From NCBI GenBank assembly GCA_029961075.1, contig JASBVL010000009.1:1-57020 (forward strand): a stretch of DNA of 57,020 nucleotides, written 5' to 3'. Source of the DNA: Sphaerobacter sp. (lineage in GTDB: Bacteria > Chloroflexota > Chloroflexia > Thermomicrobiales > Thermomicrobiaceae). A model generated the notes under the pieces. It did no database searches. It saw only the letters and a program-made list of their open reading frames with translations, and was not told where the DNA came from. The first letter of the stretch is position 1, and the number at the start of each line of letters is the position of its first letter. Position numbers and translations under genes: made by a program. Positions 1 to 7,863 of the stretch are shown here, one piece after another.

Positions 1-1631
1 AGGGTGGCGAAGACGTTGGTGTGCTCCAGCAGCGTGACCTCGCCGCCGCCGAGCGCGATCGACAGGCCGTAGTGGGAGGTGCCGCGCCACAGACCGGTGC
101 GGATGCCCATCCGGTGCGCCAGGTCGATCATGCTGTCGACGCCGGCAAAGTCGATGGCTTTGACGGCCGGGATGTTCAGCGAGTTGCCCAGCGCCTCCCG
201 GACGCTCACCGCGCCGTAGTACTGGCCGGTGTAGTTCTGCGGCCGGTAGTAGGGCTCGGGGGCCCCGGGGGTCGGCCACCGGGTGTCGTAGTCAAAGATG
301 ATGGTGCCCGGATGCCACCCCTTCTCGAAGGCGGCCAGGTAGGCCACCGGCTTGATCGAGGAGCCCGGCTGCCGCTCGCGGACGGCGACGTTCACCTGGC
401 CGTCGATGGATTCGTTGTAGTAGTCGGCGCTGCCGACCATGGCGACGATCTCGCCGCTCCAGGGGAGCATGGCCACCAGCGCGCCGTTGTTGGCGTCCCA
501 CGGGCGTAGGCGCTCGATGTGCGCCGCCACGATCTGCTGCGCGGTCTCCTGCAGCTCATAGTCGAGCGTCGTCCGCACGACCAGCCCACCCTGGTAGAGC
601 GCGGCGGCCCCGAACTTCTGCTCCAGGTAGTACTTGACGAAGTTGACGAAGTGCGGCGCCAGGTTGTACCGGCCCTCGCGCACCTGCGGGTTGAGCGGCT
701 CGGCATAGGCCGCCTCCGCCTCCTGCGGCGTGATCATGCCCTGCTCGACCATCTGCTCGAGCACGTAGCGCTGGCGCGCCTTGGCCAGCTCGTAGTTCTG
801 GGTGGGGTCGTAGAGGCTCGGCGCCTGGGGCAAGCCCGCCAGCATGGCCGCCTCCGCCAGCGTCAGGTCCCAGGGATGCTTGTTGAAGTAGGACTGCGCC
901 GCGGCGTCGATGCCGTACGAGCGGTTCCCGTAGTAGACGTTGTTGAAGTACATCTCCAGGATCTGCTCTTTGCTGTAGTGGCGGGTGAACTGGTAGGCCA
1001 TGATCGCCTCACGCAGCTTCCGCATGTAGGACCGCTCGGTGCCGATGGTCTCCGGGTAGAGGGTCCGCACGAGCTGCTGCGTGATGGTCGAGCCGCCCGA
1101 GGAGCCGGCGCCGGTGAGGTTGATGACGAAGCCGCGGGCGATGGCAACCGGGTCCACGCCCTGGTTGACCCAGAAGGTCGCATCCTCCGCCGCCACCGTG
1201 GCGTCGAAGATCCAGGCGCGGTGCGGCGCGTTGGGATCGCTCTGCTGCTGGGCGATGTGGTCCAGGATCTCCTGGTAGCTGACGGGGGTGCGCCAGCCGG
1301 TCTGCGGGTCAGACACCTCGTGGAGGAGGCGCCAGTTGCGATCGTAGATCTTGGTCGTCGCGAACTGGCGCGCTTCGACCTCCTGCGGCGAGGGGAGGCT
1401 TCCGGTCAGATAGCTCCAGAAGGCCAGCCCGCCGGCCGCCGCGGCACCGGCGGTGCCCAGGCAGAGCACCACCACGCCCAGCGCGATCGCCGCCAGCCCG
1501 CGCGCCCAGGTCCACTCCAGCCGGGTGCGGCGGCGCCGGGTAGGAAGCAGGGCCGGCGGCAGCCGGTGCCCGCGCGGCCGTCGGCCGCGCGCCGGATCCT
1601 TGCGTGCAGAATAGGAACGACCGCTACTCAC
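1..1631 (-). CDS. Class A penicillin-binding protein (transglycosylase/transpeptidase), 3' end outside window
   Basis: Bifunctional peptidoglycan synthase of the PBP1a type, anchored in the membrane and acting outside it. Reading the minus strand from a GTG at 1631 gives 543 codons, open to the window edge. A basic cytoplasmic segment is followed by one membrane helix (about residues 45-70). The GT51 glycosyltransferase domain comes next, with the catalytic Glu in AAEDATF near residue 149, the GGSTITQQLVR block and YFNNVYYG. The transpeptidase domain begins around residue 330 and has its active-site Ser-x-x-Lys at S424 (QPGSSIKP), then an SLN motif; the KTG box lies beyond the edge. GTG was chosen because no in-frame ATG lies upstream and the basic-then-hydrophobic N-terminus fits the family; its ribosome site is weak. 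Family assignment is secure, the exact start less so. Confidence 0.93.
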   Translation of the reverse strand, partial: MSSGRSYSARKDPARGRRPRGHRLPPALLPTRRRRTRLEWTWARGLAAIALGVVVLCLGTAGAAAAGGLAFWSYLTGSLPSPQEVEARQFATTKIYDRNWRLLHEVSDPQTGWRTPVSYQEILDHIAQQQSDPNAPHRAWIFDATVAAEDATFWVNQGVDPVAIARGFVINLTGAGSSGGSTITQQLVRTLYPETIGTERSYMRKLREAIMAYQFTRHYSKEQILEMYFNNVYYGNRSYGIDAAAQSYFNKHPWDLTLAEAAMLAGLPQAPSLYDPTQNYELAKARQRYVLEQMVEQGMITPQEAEAAYAEPLNPQVREGRYNLAPHFVNFVKYYLEQKFGAAALYQGGLVVRTTLDYELQETAQQIVAAHIERLRPWDANNGALVAMLPWSGEIVAMVGSADYYNESIDGQVNVAVRERQPGSSIKPVAYLAAFEKGWHPGTIIFDYDTRWPTPGAPEPYYRPQNYTGQYYGAVSVREALGNSLNIPAVKAIDFAGVDSMIDLAHRMGIRTGLWRGTSHYGLSIALGGGEVTLLEHTNVFAT

Positions 1632-1827
1632 CGCTTCGTCCGTCGCGCGCTGTGCCCCATACCGCACTCGGCCAGTGGCGCAATCACGCGCGCATGATAC
1701 CATGTGACCCGGTCCACACTCCGCGCCGGCTCCAGGCTACACGCTCGGCGCGGAACTTGGGCGTTCGGACGACACGTGAGCATGGACGCGACGCCGATGC
1801 GTCGCGCCGCTGAGCGGGAGCGTGCGC

Positions 1828-2616
1828 ATGGATCTGGGACTCGCCGGACGGGTTGCGCTGGTCGCCGCGGCCAGTAAAGGACTGGGCCGCGCGGTCGCGC
1901 GGGAGTTCGCCCGCGAAGGCGCGCGGGTCGCCATGTTCTCGCGCGACCAGGAGCGGATCACCGCCGCCGCGGCCGCGATCCGCGACGAGACGGGCGCCGA
2001 GGTGCTGGCCCTGACCGCGGACGCCCGGCGCGGCGACGACATCGAACGGGTCGTGGCCGAGACCGTTCGTGCGTTCGGCCAGCTCGACATCCTCGTGACC
2101 AACGCGGGCGGCCCGCCGGCTGGGACGTTCGAGACCCTCAGCGAGCAGGACTTCGTCGACGCGATCGAGCTGAACCTCCTCAGCACGCTGCGCATGTGCC
2201 GGGCGGTCGTGCCGCACATGAAGGAGCGTGGCGGGAGCATCGTCACGATCACCTCGATCTCCGTCAAGCAGCCGCTCGACGGGCTCATCCTGTCGAACAC
2301 GGCGCGCGCGGGCGTCGTGGGGCTGGTCAAGTCGATGGCCAACGAGCTGGGCCCGTACAACATCCGCGTCAACAATGTCGGGCCCGGGCCGACGCGCACC
2401 GACCGCATCCTCGACCTGGCGCGGTCGCGCGCTGAGCGGGCGGGCATCCTCCTGGACGAGGCGCTGCGCGCCAACGCGCGGGGCATCCCGCTCGGGCGCC
2501 TGGGCGAGCCGGAGGAGTTCGCCCGGGTTGTCGTCTTCGTCGCGTCGCCCGCGGCGAGCTACCTCACCGGCCAGACGATCCTGGTCGACGGCGGCCTCTA
2601 TCGGGGCGCGCTCTGA
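1828..2616 (+). CDS. SDR-family oxidoreductase-like protein with altered active site
   Basis: Rossmann-fold protein of the short-chain dehydrogenase superfamily, 262 aa, closest in appearance to 3-oxoacyl-ACP reductase-like SDRs. The usual TGxxxGxG cofactor motif is AAASKGLG at residues 13-20, the NAGG motif is at 92-95, and the catalytic Ser corresponds to S143. The YxxxK dyad expected 13 residues later is S156-N-T-A-R160, so both catalytic Tyr and Lys are missing. The C-terminus keeps the typical [14 protein letters not shown] ending. ATG 1828 is preferred over an in-frame GTG at 1822 because GGGAG at 1816-1820 is well spaced from it. It may have an atypical reaction or none; a subgroup of BKR-like SDRs with degenerate motifs is known. 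It stands alone on this strand. Confidence 0.88.
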   Translation: MDLGLAGRVALVAAASKGLGRAVAREFAREGARVAMFSRDQERITAAAAAIRDETGAEVLALTADARRGDDIERVVAETVRAFGQLDILVTNAGGPPAGTFETLSEQDFVDAIELNLLSTLRMCRAVVPHMKERGGSIVTITSISVKQPLDGLILSNTARAGVVGLVKSMANELGPYNIRVNNVGPGPTRTDRILDLARSRAERAGILLDEALRANARGIPLGRLGEPEEFARVVVFVASPAASYLTGQTILVDGGLYRGAL

Positions 2617-3071
2617 GCGCCCGGCCAGCGTCGTCACCCCACCATCTCCCTGGGACCCGTGATCGCTTGTCGCGCGCCCGGCCGGCAGCGAGCGGGCCCA
2701 GGCCCCCCGGCAGCCTGGCGCGATGGCTCGTGCCCGCGTCACCGATAGGGACAGGGAGAGAGCGTCCAAGCGGTCGATGGCCCACCCAGTTGCGGGGCTT
2801 CGGCGCCGCGGACCCGGGCGCCGAGACCAGCCGGCTGCTGGCGCGCGACGGGCTCAAGGGGTGCCCGCAGCCGGTGGGCTCGAGGCGGAACGCCCGTAGC
2901 TGACGCAACCGGCCGGCTGGGGTCCCGCTGTCGAGTGCGGCTGCGGCCGGCGCTTGCCCCGGCGCCCATGAGCCGGCCGCAGATCTCGGTCGTCCAGTGG
3001 CACAGCCTTTGCTCCCTCGACTCCATGCCGATCGTCTGGGGGACCAACTAGGCCACGCAGGAGGCTGTGCC
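2617..3071. other. Gene-free stretch with a possible RBS-sequestering inverted repeat
   Basis: I see no credible gene in these 455 bases. Two notable items lie at the right end. A perfect 9-base inverted repeat (GGCACAGCC at 2999-3007 and GGCTGTGCC at 3063-3071) has its right half overlapping the ribosome binding site of the next gene. A string matching the sigma-54 -24/-12 pattern (TGGCAC, 5 bases, TTGCT at 2998-3013) coincides with the left half; it is treated as chance because sigma-54 is not expected in this lineage. Confidence 0.4.
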
Positions 3072-3614
3072 ATGGACGCCAAGCAACTCAAGGGGCTCCC
3101 GGTCGTCACCATCGACGGCGGCGAGCGGCTGGGGACCGTGAACGACGTGCTCGTGTCCACCGACGAGCGGGCGGTCCACGCCCTGACGGTCCACAGCGGC
3201 GGCCGGTTCGGTGGCTCGACCAACGTCGTAGAGATGGCCGCAGTCCGGTCGATCGGGTCCGACGCGGTCATGGTGCAGGACCACACCGCGCTCCAGACGC
3301 CCGAGGCGGCGCACCGGTACCGGCAGTATGTCCCGCTGGGAGATCTGAGCAACTTGCGGGTCGTAAACGAATCGGGCAGCCGGGTCGGCTCGGTGAGCAG
3401 CGTGCGGATCAACGAGGAGACCGGTGCCATCACCGCGCTGGAGGTCGTCCGCGTCGGCATGACCGGCCCGTTCCGGTCCAACCTCGTCGTGCCGATCGAC
3501 GCGGTGCGCAGCATCGGCCTGGACGCCGTCGTCGTCGCGGACGCGGCCTCCCCGGGCGGGGCGCCGGAACCCCCGGCCGAGACGGCCGCCCCGCCCGAGG
3601 AACCGCCGGCCTAG
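3072..3614 (+). CDS. PRC-barrel domain protein
   Basis: A 180-aa cytoplasmic protein with two tandem PRC-barrel-like modules (about residues 1-75 and 80-155), each beginning with a G-x-P-V-V or L-R-V-V strand followed by a G-x-V-x-x-V turn, and an acidic/proline-rich tail of about 25 residues. PRC barrels occur in RNA-processing (RimM) and photosynthetic reaction-centre proteins and in many stand-alone proteins of unknown role, so no specific function is assigned. The start is well supported: AGGAGG at 3059-3064 lies 7 bases before the ATG. That ribosome site overlaps the right half of a 9-base inverted repeat, so translation could be gated by leader structure. Confidence 0.85.
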   Translation: MDAKQLKGLPVVTIDGGERLGTVNDVLVSTDERAVHALTVHSGGRFGGSTNVVEMAAVRSIGSDAVMVQDHTALQTPEAAHRYRQYVPLGDLSNLRVVNESGSRVGSVSSVRINEETGAITALEVVRVGMTGPFRSNLVVPIDAVRSIGLDAVVVADAASPGGAPEPPAETAAPPEEPPA

Positions 3615-4000
3615 CCGAGCCGCACGGGCGCGGCGCGCCACCGCCCAGCGGGCCCCACCCCCGGGCGACGGGCGGCTCCGCTACCCGACCCGCCGCCAGA
3701 AGCACCCCGCCGTCGATTGCACGCCGGCCGGTGCCACGACGGCCGCTGCGGGCCCCCGGCACGCCGGGGGCCGCTCAGGGCGATGGACAGGTTCCCGCGG
3801 CCCCGCTATAATGCCGCGCGCCGCCGCGGCAGCGTTGCGGAGCGGTCCCGTCCGCCGGCCTGGCCCGCGAGCGGGCCCCGCCGGGTGCCGGCCGGGAGGA
3901 GGGGGCGCGTCGCGCCGCACGAGGCTGCCGGGTGGGCGTGTACAATGGCGGTCGAGACAGCGCCGTCTATCCGCGTCCGACGGCCGCGCGAAAGGGTCCC
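3615..4000. other. Gene-free leader region upstream of the glycolipid operon
   Basis: These 386 bases hold no convincing gene. They carry the promoter at 3784-3812 and a second possible -10 (TACAAT, 3941-3946) nearer the start codon. With the first promoter the transcript would have a leader of about 180 bases, rich in GC inverted repeats, for which I recognise no known riboswitch class. Confidence 0.5.
3784..3812 (+). promoter_or_regulatory. Near-consensus housekeeping promoter of the glycolipid operon
   Basis: TGGACA at 3784-3789, a 17-base spacer, and a perfect TATAAT at 3807-3812. In a window this GC-rich a perfect -10 with correct spacing is unlikely by chance. It faces the glycosyltransferase gene starting at 4001. 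Confidence 0.75.
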
Positions 4001-5167
4001 ATGAAGATCCTCCTCGTATCGCCATTCGATTTCAGCTATCCCGGCGGTGTCAACGAGCACATTCTCCATCTCGACCGGGAGTTCCAGGCGGCGGGCCACC
4101 AGACCCGCATCCTCGCGCCGCGCTCCGATGCGGAGGGGGAAGAGGACGACGGGCACTTCTACAAGCTCGGCATGGCGGTGCCGGTCCCCTCGAACGGCTC
4201 GACCGCGCGCATCACCCTCTCGCCGCTGATCTCCGGCAAGGTCAAGGAGTTCCTCCAGGCGGAGCAGTTCGACATCATCCATCTGCACGAGCCGTTGGCG
4301 CCGACGCTGCCGCTCATGGTGCTGCTGCATTCCAAGTCGGTCAACGTCGGCACGTTCCACGCGGCGCGCTCGTCGAACCTGGCGTATCTGTACGGCAAGC
4401 CGCTCCTCTCCTTCTTTCACGGCAAGCTCCACGCGCGCATCGCCGTCTCGCCGTCCGCGCGCGAGTTCGTGAGCCAGTACTTCCCCGCCGACTACCAGGT
4501 GATCCCCAACGGCATCGACATCCAGCAGTTCGGCCCCAACGTCCCGCCCCTGCCGGACGCCGGGGCGAGCGGGCCGACCGTGCTGTTCGTTGGCCGGTAC
4601 AATGAGTCGCGCAAGGGGCTGAAGTACCTGCTGCGGGCGATCGCGCTGGTGCGCCAGGAGTTCCCGACGGTGCGCCTCCTGGTGGTGGGTCCGGGCGCCC
4701 CCTGGCGCTTCGAGCGGCTGCTCGAGCGCTACGAGCTGGACAACGTGACCTTCGTCGGCGCCGTGTCGAAGCAGGAGCTGCCCTCCTATTACGCGTCCGC
4801 CGACGTCTTCTGTGCGCCGTCGACCGGGCGGGAGAGCTTCGGGATCGTGCTGCTGGAGGCCATGGCATCGGGCAAACCGGTCGTGGCCACCAGGATCGAC
4901 GGCTACACCGCGGTGGTCCGCCACGGGGTGGAAGGGCTGCTCGTCGAGCCGAAGAACCCCGAGGCGCTGGCCATGGCCCTGGTCCACGTGCTGGCCGACC
5001 GCGAGCTAGCCGCTCGCCTGGGCGCGGCCGGGCGACGACGGGCCGAGGAGCACTCGTGGTCGGTGATCGCCCGCCGGGTCTTGGACGTCTACGAGCAGGC
5101 GCTGGGCCGCGGCGGCCACCGCCAATCGGCACGACACGACCGCTCGGTCGTGGTGACGTGGCCGTAG
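4001..5167 (+). CDS. GT4-family glycosyltransferase (PimA/PimB-like mannosyltransferase)
   Basis: A 388-aa GT-B fold glycosyltransferase. The N-terminal domain opens with a Rossmann strand and the GGVNEH loop typical of PimA/PimB-type enzymes. The C-terminal nucleotide-sugar domain has GRYNESRKGLKYLL and the ESFGIVLLEAMASGKPVV block that carries the E-x7-E donor site. Close PimA relatives transfer mannose from GDP-mannose to phosphatidyl-inositol at the inner membrane face. The next gene is a CDP-alcohol phosphatidyltransferase, the same partnership seen in actinobacterial PIM loci. The ATG at 4001 begins the conserved MKILLVSPF strand. The final 20 residues are low-complexity. Substrate is inferred from context, not shown by the sequence. 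Confidence 0.88.
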   Translation: MKILLVSPFDFSYPGGVNEHILHLDREFQAAGHQTRILAPRSDAEGEEDDGHFYKLGMAVPVPSNGSTARITLSPLISGKVKEFLQAEQFDIIHLHEPLAPTLPLMVLLHSKSVNVGTFHAARSSNLAYLYGKPLLSFFHGKLHARIAVSPSAREFVSQYFPADYQVIPNGIDIQQFGPNVPPLPDAGASGPTVLFVGRYNESRKGLKYLLRAIALVRQEFPTVRLLVVGPGAPWRFERLLERYELDNVTFVGAVSKQELPSYYASADVFCAPSTGRESFGIVLLEAMASGKPVVATRIDGYTAVVRHGVEGLLVEPKNPEALAMALVHVLADRELAARLGAAGRRRAEEHSWSVIARRVLDVYEQALGRGGHRQSARHDRSVVVTWP

Positions 5168-5184
5168 CCGGGTAGGGAACGGCG

Positions 5185-5796
5185 ATGATCAGTACGCTCG
5201 TCGGTCACTGGGTGCGTCTGCGACTGCAGCGGATCGGGCTGGTCCTCGCCCGCACCAACCTCTCGCCCAACGCCTTCACCGTGCTCGGCCTGCTGCTGAA
5301 CCTGGTCGTGGCCGTGGTGATCGGCACCGGCAACCTCGTGGCCGGCGGCATCCTGGCGCTCGTGGCCGGCGCCTTCGACATGCTGGACGGCGCCGTGGCG
5401 CGCGTGACCAACCGCATCACCCGCTTCGGCGGCTTCCTCGACTCGACGCTGGACCGCTACTCCGAAGCCGTCGTCTACGGCGGCCTGCTCGTCTACCTCC
5501 TGCGCAGCCAGGCGGGGGATCTCGCCCTCCTCCTGCTCTACGCGACGGTCGTCGGCTCGCTCATGGTCAGCTACGCCCGCGCGCGTGCCGAGGCGGCCGG
5601 GCTCAAGGCCGAGGTCGGGTTCTTCGCGCGGCCCGAGCGCGTCATCCTGCTCGCGGTCTGCCTCATCGCCGGGCGCCCGGTCTGGGCCCTCGGAATCCTG
5701 GCCCTCCTGACCAATGTGACGACGCTCCAGCGCATCCTCCACGTCTGGCAGGCGACGCGCGGCGACGAGCCGCGCCACAACCCGCCCCTGTCATGA
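5185..5796 (+). CDS. CDP-alcohol phosphatidyltransferase (PIP-synthase/PgsA-like)
   Basis: Integral membrane enzyme of 203 aa that transfers a phosphatidyl group from CDP-diacylglycerol (or a CDP-diol lipid) to an alcohol. The full signature D-x2-D-G-x2-A-R-x8-G-x3-D-x3-D is present (DMLDGAVAR, then GGFLDSTLD). About six hydrophobic helices and a PERVILL segment near residue 150 resemble phosphatidylinositol-phosphate synthases. It starts 17 bases after the glycosyltransferase stop, with AGGGAAC as ribosome site, and its stop overlaps the next start (ATGA). Together the pair suggests synthesis of an inositol- or glycerol-headgroup lipid that is then mannosylated. Head-group identity is not decided by the motif. 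Confidence 0.87.
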   Translation: MISTLVGHWVRLRLQRIGLVLARTNLSPNAFTVLGLLLNLVVAVVIGTGNLVAGGILALVAGAFDMLDGAVARVTNRITRFGGFLDSTLDRYSEAVVYGGLLVYLLRSQAGDLALLLLYATVVGSLMVSYARARAEAAGLKAEVGFFARPERVILLAVCLIAGRPVWALGILALLTNVTTLQRILHVWQATRGDEPRHNPPLS

Positions 5797-6716
5797 GCCG
5801 GTCACGCGCGCGCCTGCTGCGCGGGTTTGCCCTCGGGCTCCTGCTCGTCCTCCTCGTCGTCGCTGGCGCGCTGGCGCTCCGCGGGCGGTCCACCCCCGAC
5901 GCCCCGGTGACGGGCGGGGGGCTCACCCGCGTCGCCTTCTTCGATGTCGGCCAGGGACTAGCCGTGGGGATCATCACCGCCGACGGCCACAGCCTGCTGT
6001 ACGACACCGGCGATCAGGTCGAGGCCATCGACGCCGTCGTCCTGCCCTTCTTCCACCGCTACGGCGTCGAGCGGCTGGACTACCTGGTCATCAGCCATCC
6101 GGACCAGGACCACATCGGCGAGCTGGCAACGGTCCTGGAGCGCATCCCGGTGAGCACCTACGTCGACCCGGCGATCGAATCCACCAACCGCGCCTACCTC
6201 CGTGGGCTGCGCCTGGTCGAGCAGCAGGGCATTCCGGCCCGGCGCGCCCGGCGCGGCGACGTGCTCGAACTGGGCACGCGCACGCGGGCCGAGATCCTCT
6301 GGCCGCGCGACCCGCTCATCACGGACGGTGACGGGACCGTGATCGACAACGACAACAGCGTCGTCCTGCGGGTGACCGACGGCAATGTGCGTATCCTGCT
6401 CACCGGCGACCTTGAGGAGGAAGCCGAGCACGCGCTGGTCGAGCTGGATCGCGCCGCCCTGCGCGCTGACATCCTCCAGGTCGCCCACCACGGCAGCCGC
6501 TCGTCGTCGAGCGCACCCTTCCTCGACGCGGTGGACGGGGAGGACGCCATCATCTCGGTCGGCGCCGACAACCGGTACGGCCACCCGCACCCAGAGACGG
6601 TGCAGCGCCTGCGAGCGGCAGGGCTGACGATCTCCCGGACCGACGTCGACGGCACGGTCGTGGTAGTCTCCGATGGGAGCGGCTATCACCTGGAGCGCGA
6701 GGAGGCCGCGCCATGA
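5793..6716 (+). CDS. ComEC/Rec2-like metallo-beta-lactamase-fold hydrolase, membrane anchored
   Basis: A 307-aa protein with one N-terminal membrane helix (about residues 10-30) and an MBL-fold domain facing outward. The metal-binding motif is SHPDQDHIGE, preceded by FFDVGQG and followed by NDNSVVLR, LLTGD, HHGS and GHPHPE, the sequence order typical of the C-terminal domain of ComEC. The ComEC channel domain is absent, so this is a stand-alone secreted or anchored nuclease/phosphodiesterase-like member rather than a DNA-uptake channel. It overlaps the upstream lipid gene and the downstream DUF3006 gene by ATGA, so all are translationally coupled. The exact substrate is unknown. Confidence 0.88.
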   Translation: MSRSRARLLRGFALGLLLVLLVVAGALALRGRSTPDAPVTGGGLTRVAFFDVGQGLAVGIITADGHSLLYDTGDQVEAIDAVVLPFFHRYGVERLDYLVISHPDQDHIGELATVLERIPVSTYVDPAIESTNRAYLRGLRLVEQQGIPARRARRGDVLELGTRTRAEILWPRDPLITDGDGTVIDNDNSVVLRVTDGNVRILLTGDLEEEAEHALVELDRAALRADILQVAHHGSRSSSSAPFLDAVDGEDAIISVGADNRYGHPHPETVQRLRAAGLTISRTDVDGTVVVVSDGSGYHLEREEAAP

Positions 6717-6967
6717 GCTCCGTCGACGAGCCGCGCGCGTTGATCGCCACGGTGGATGAGATCGAAGAGGGGGCAGCGGGCGAAGCGCTCGCCGTGCTGG
6801 TCTTCGACGACGGGCAGCAACTGGTCGTGCCGCTCGAACGTCTCCCTGATGGAACCCGGGAAGGGTCCGTCTTGCGGGTCACCTTCCGCCTCGACCGTGA
6901 CACGGAGCGGCAGCGGCGCGCCGAGGTGCGGGACCTCCAGCGCCGCCTGTTCGGCCCGGAGGCGTGA
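6713..6967 (+). CDS. DUF3006-family small protein
   Basis: An 84-aa acidic protein resembling the DUF3006 family: ALIATVDEIEEG, then VLVFDDGQQLVVPLERLPDG, then a charged C-terminal helix. Such proteins are commonly encoded directly next to ComEC-like MBL hydrolases, as here, where its ATG overlaps the hydrolase stop. A small beta-barrel that binds or modulates the hydrolase is a reasonable guess, but the function is unknown. Confidence 0.78.
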   Translation: MSSVDEPRALIATVDEIEEGAAGEALAVLVFDDGQQLVVPLERLPDGTREGSVLRVTFRLDRDTERQRRAEVRDLQRRLFGPEA

Positions 6968-7075
6968 CGCGCCGCCCATGCGGCGCGGGGGCGGTGGGGC
7001 CGGTCCCCGGGCCAGACACCGGGGTGCGGGCCATCTCCCCGCGCCACACACCACCGGAGCATGAGGGGGACAGCC

Positions 7076-7510
7076 ATGCAGCGCACAGACATGCTGAGGC
7101 GACGGGAGCGCATCGGGATACCCGCAGCGGGCGTCCGCTGGCGGCGTCTGACGCCTGTGCTCGCCCTCGGCGCCACGCTGGTGGTCGGCTGCCTGCCGGG
7201 GCGCGGGGAGACACGGGTAACGCCCACACCCACGGCATCCCCCACGCCCATCCCGATGCTGACGATCGTGACACCCACACCGGGCCCGCCACCGCCGCCG
7301 ACGAGCGGCGCCGAGGCAACCAAGGAGCCGGCACCGGACAACGCGGGCGCGGCAAGCACCTACGTCGTGCAGCCCGGCGACACGCTCTACGGCATCGCCG
7401 TCAAGCTGAACGTCGACCCGCAAGCCCTGGCGGACGCCAACGGGATCACCGACCCGAACGCGCTGCAAGCTGGCCAGGTGCTCACGGTACCCGGGCGCGG
7501 CGAGCCGTAA
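7076..7510 (+). CDS. LysM-domain lipoprotein
   Basis: Secreted lipoprotein of about 144 aa that should bind glycan chains of peptidoglycan. After a basic N-terminus a hydrophobic stretch ends in a lipobox (LVVGC, Cys near residue 39). A Thr/Pro-rich linker follows, then one LysM domain of about 45 residues (YVVQPGDTLYGIA through LQAGQVLTVPG) at the C-terminus. Two in-frame ATGs exist, 7061 and 7076. The second is preferred because GAGGGGGA at 7063-7070 sits 5 bases before it. It may be co-transcribed with the operon upstream (gap about 100 bases). No catalytic domain is present. Confidence 0.85.
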   Translation: MQRTDMLRRRERIGIPAAGVRWRRLTPVLALGATLVVGCLPGRGETRVTPTPTASPTPIPMLTIVTPTPGPPPPPTSGAEATKEPAPDNAGAASTYVVQPGDTLYGIAVKLNVDPQALADANGITDPNALQAGQVLTVPGRGEP

Positions 7511-7558
7511 GCGGCGACGGCCGCGCCGGCGCCACGGCGTAGCATGTGCGTCACCTGT

Positions 7559-7588
7559 TTGACACAGGCACCACCGACGTGCTAGAGT
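7559..7588 (+). promoter_or_regulatory. Promoter of the 7.6 kb RNA candidate
   Basis: TTGACA at 7559-7564, an 18-base spacer and TAGAGT at 7583-7588 preceded by TG (extended -10, TGCTAGAGT). The -35 lies inside a short inverted repeat (CCTGT at 7554 and ACAGG at 7564), a possible operator. Transcription would start near 7595. Confidence 0.7.
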
Positions 7589-7594
7589 TCGCGC

Positions 7595-7760
7595 ACGTCT
7601 CCGCAAACTCGTGAGACCGAGTAGGGTAAAGGAGGTGATGCCACGATATGAGTAGTCACGGTACTACGGGCATCACCGAGGAGGTCGCCGGCTAGCAGGC
7701 GCCGTCTCGGTGATGGCCCACTGAAACCCGAGCAACCGGCGCAGATGCGCCGGTTGCTCC
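7595..7760 (+). ncRNA. Candidate structured RNA / leader with alternative hairpins and 15-codon ORF
   Basis: No known class was recognised with confidence. AAAGGAGGTGAT at 7628-7639 is a 12-base match to the 16S rRNA 3' end, and it precedes ATG 7648 of a 15-codon ORF ending in TAG at 7695. Hairpin 1 pairs GGTGATGCC (7634-7642, covering the ribosome site) with GGCATCACC (7669-7677), with GTAGT/ACTAC stacked inside. Hairpin 2 pairs CATCACCGAG (7671-7680) with CTCGGTGATG (7706-7715), so 1 and 2 exclude each other. Hairpin 3 is a 13-bp stem (7730-7759), terminator-like but without a T run. No same-strand gene follows, so this may be a stand-alone RNA or a leader orphaned from its gene. Confidence 0.55.
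7648..7695 (+). CDS. Possible 15-aa leader peptide
   Basis: The sequence encodes MSSHGTTGITEEVAG. The Shine-Dalgarno upstream is perfect, though 12 bases separate GGAGG from the ATG. An alternative 5-codon ORF starts at 7638. No run of a single amino acid suggests classical attenuation. It is listed because promoter, ribosome site and alternative hairpins occur together. Confidence 0.35.
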   Translation: MSSHGTTGITEEVAG

Positions 7761-7863
7761 GTTAAGCCCGGGTGCGCCGCCGCGCCTGCTGTCGATCCCC
7801 ACCCCCGGAGCCGTGTCCCGCCCGCCCCGCGGACGCCTCGCCACCTCGATGGGGTTACGTCCA

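Noticed and set aside
2998..3013. Sigma-54 promoter (TGGCAC-N5-TTGCT)
   Set aside because: The match is good, but sigma-54 and its activators are not expected in this lineage and none is encoded here; the string is more simply explained as one arm of the inverted repeat.
7715..7765. SAM-I (S-box) riboswitch
   Set aside because: GGCCC-x3-GAAACCC resembles the core, but the upstream P2/kink-turn part is missing, the AA/U internal loop that holds SAM would be fully paired here, and no methionine-pathway gene follows. Kept only as a remark in the RNA entry.
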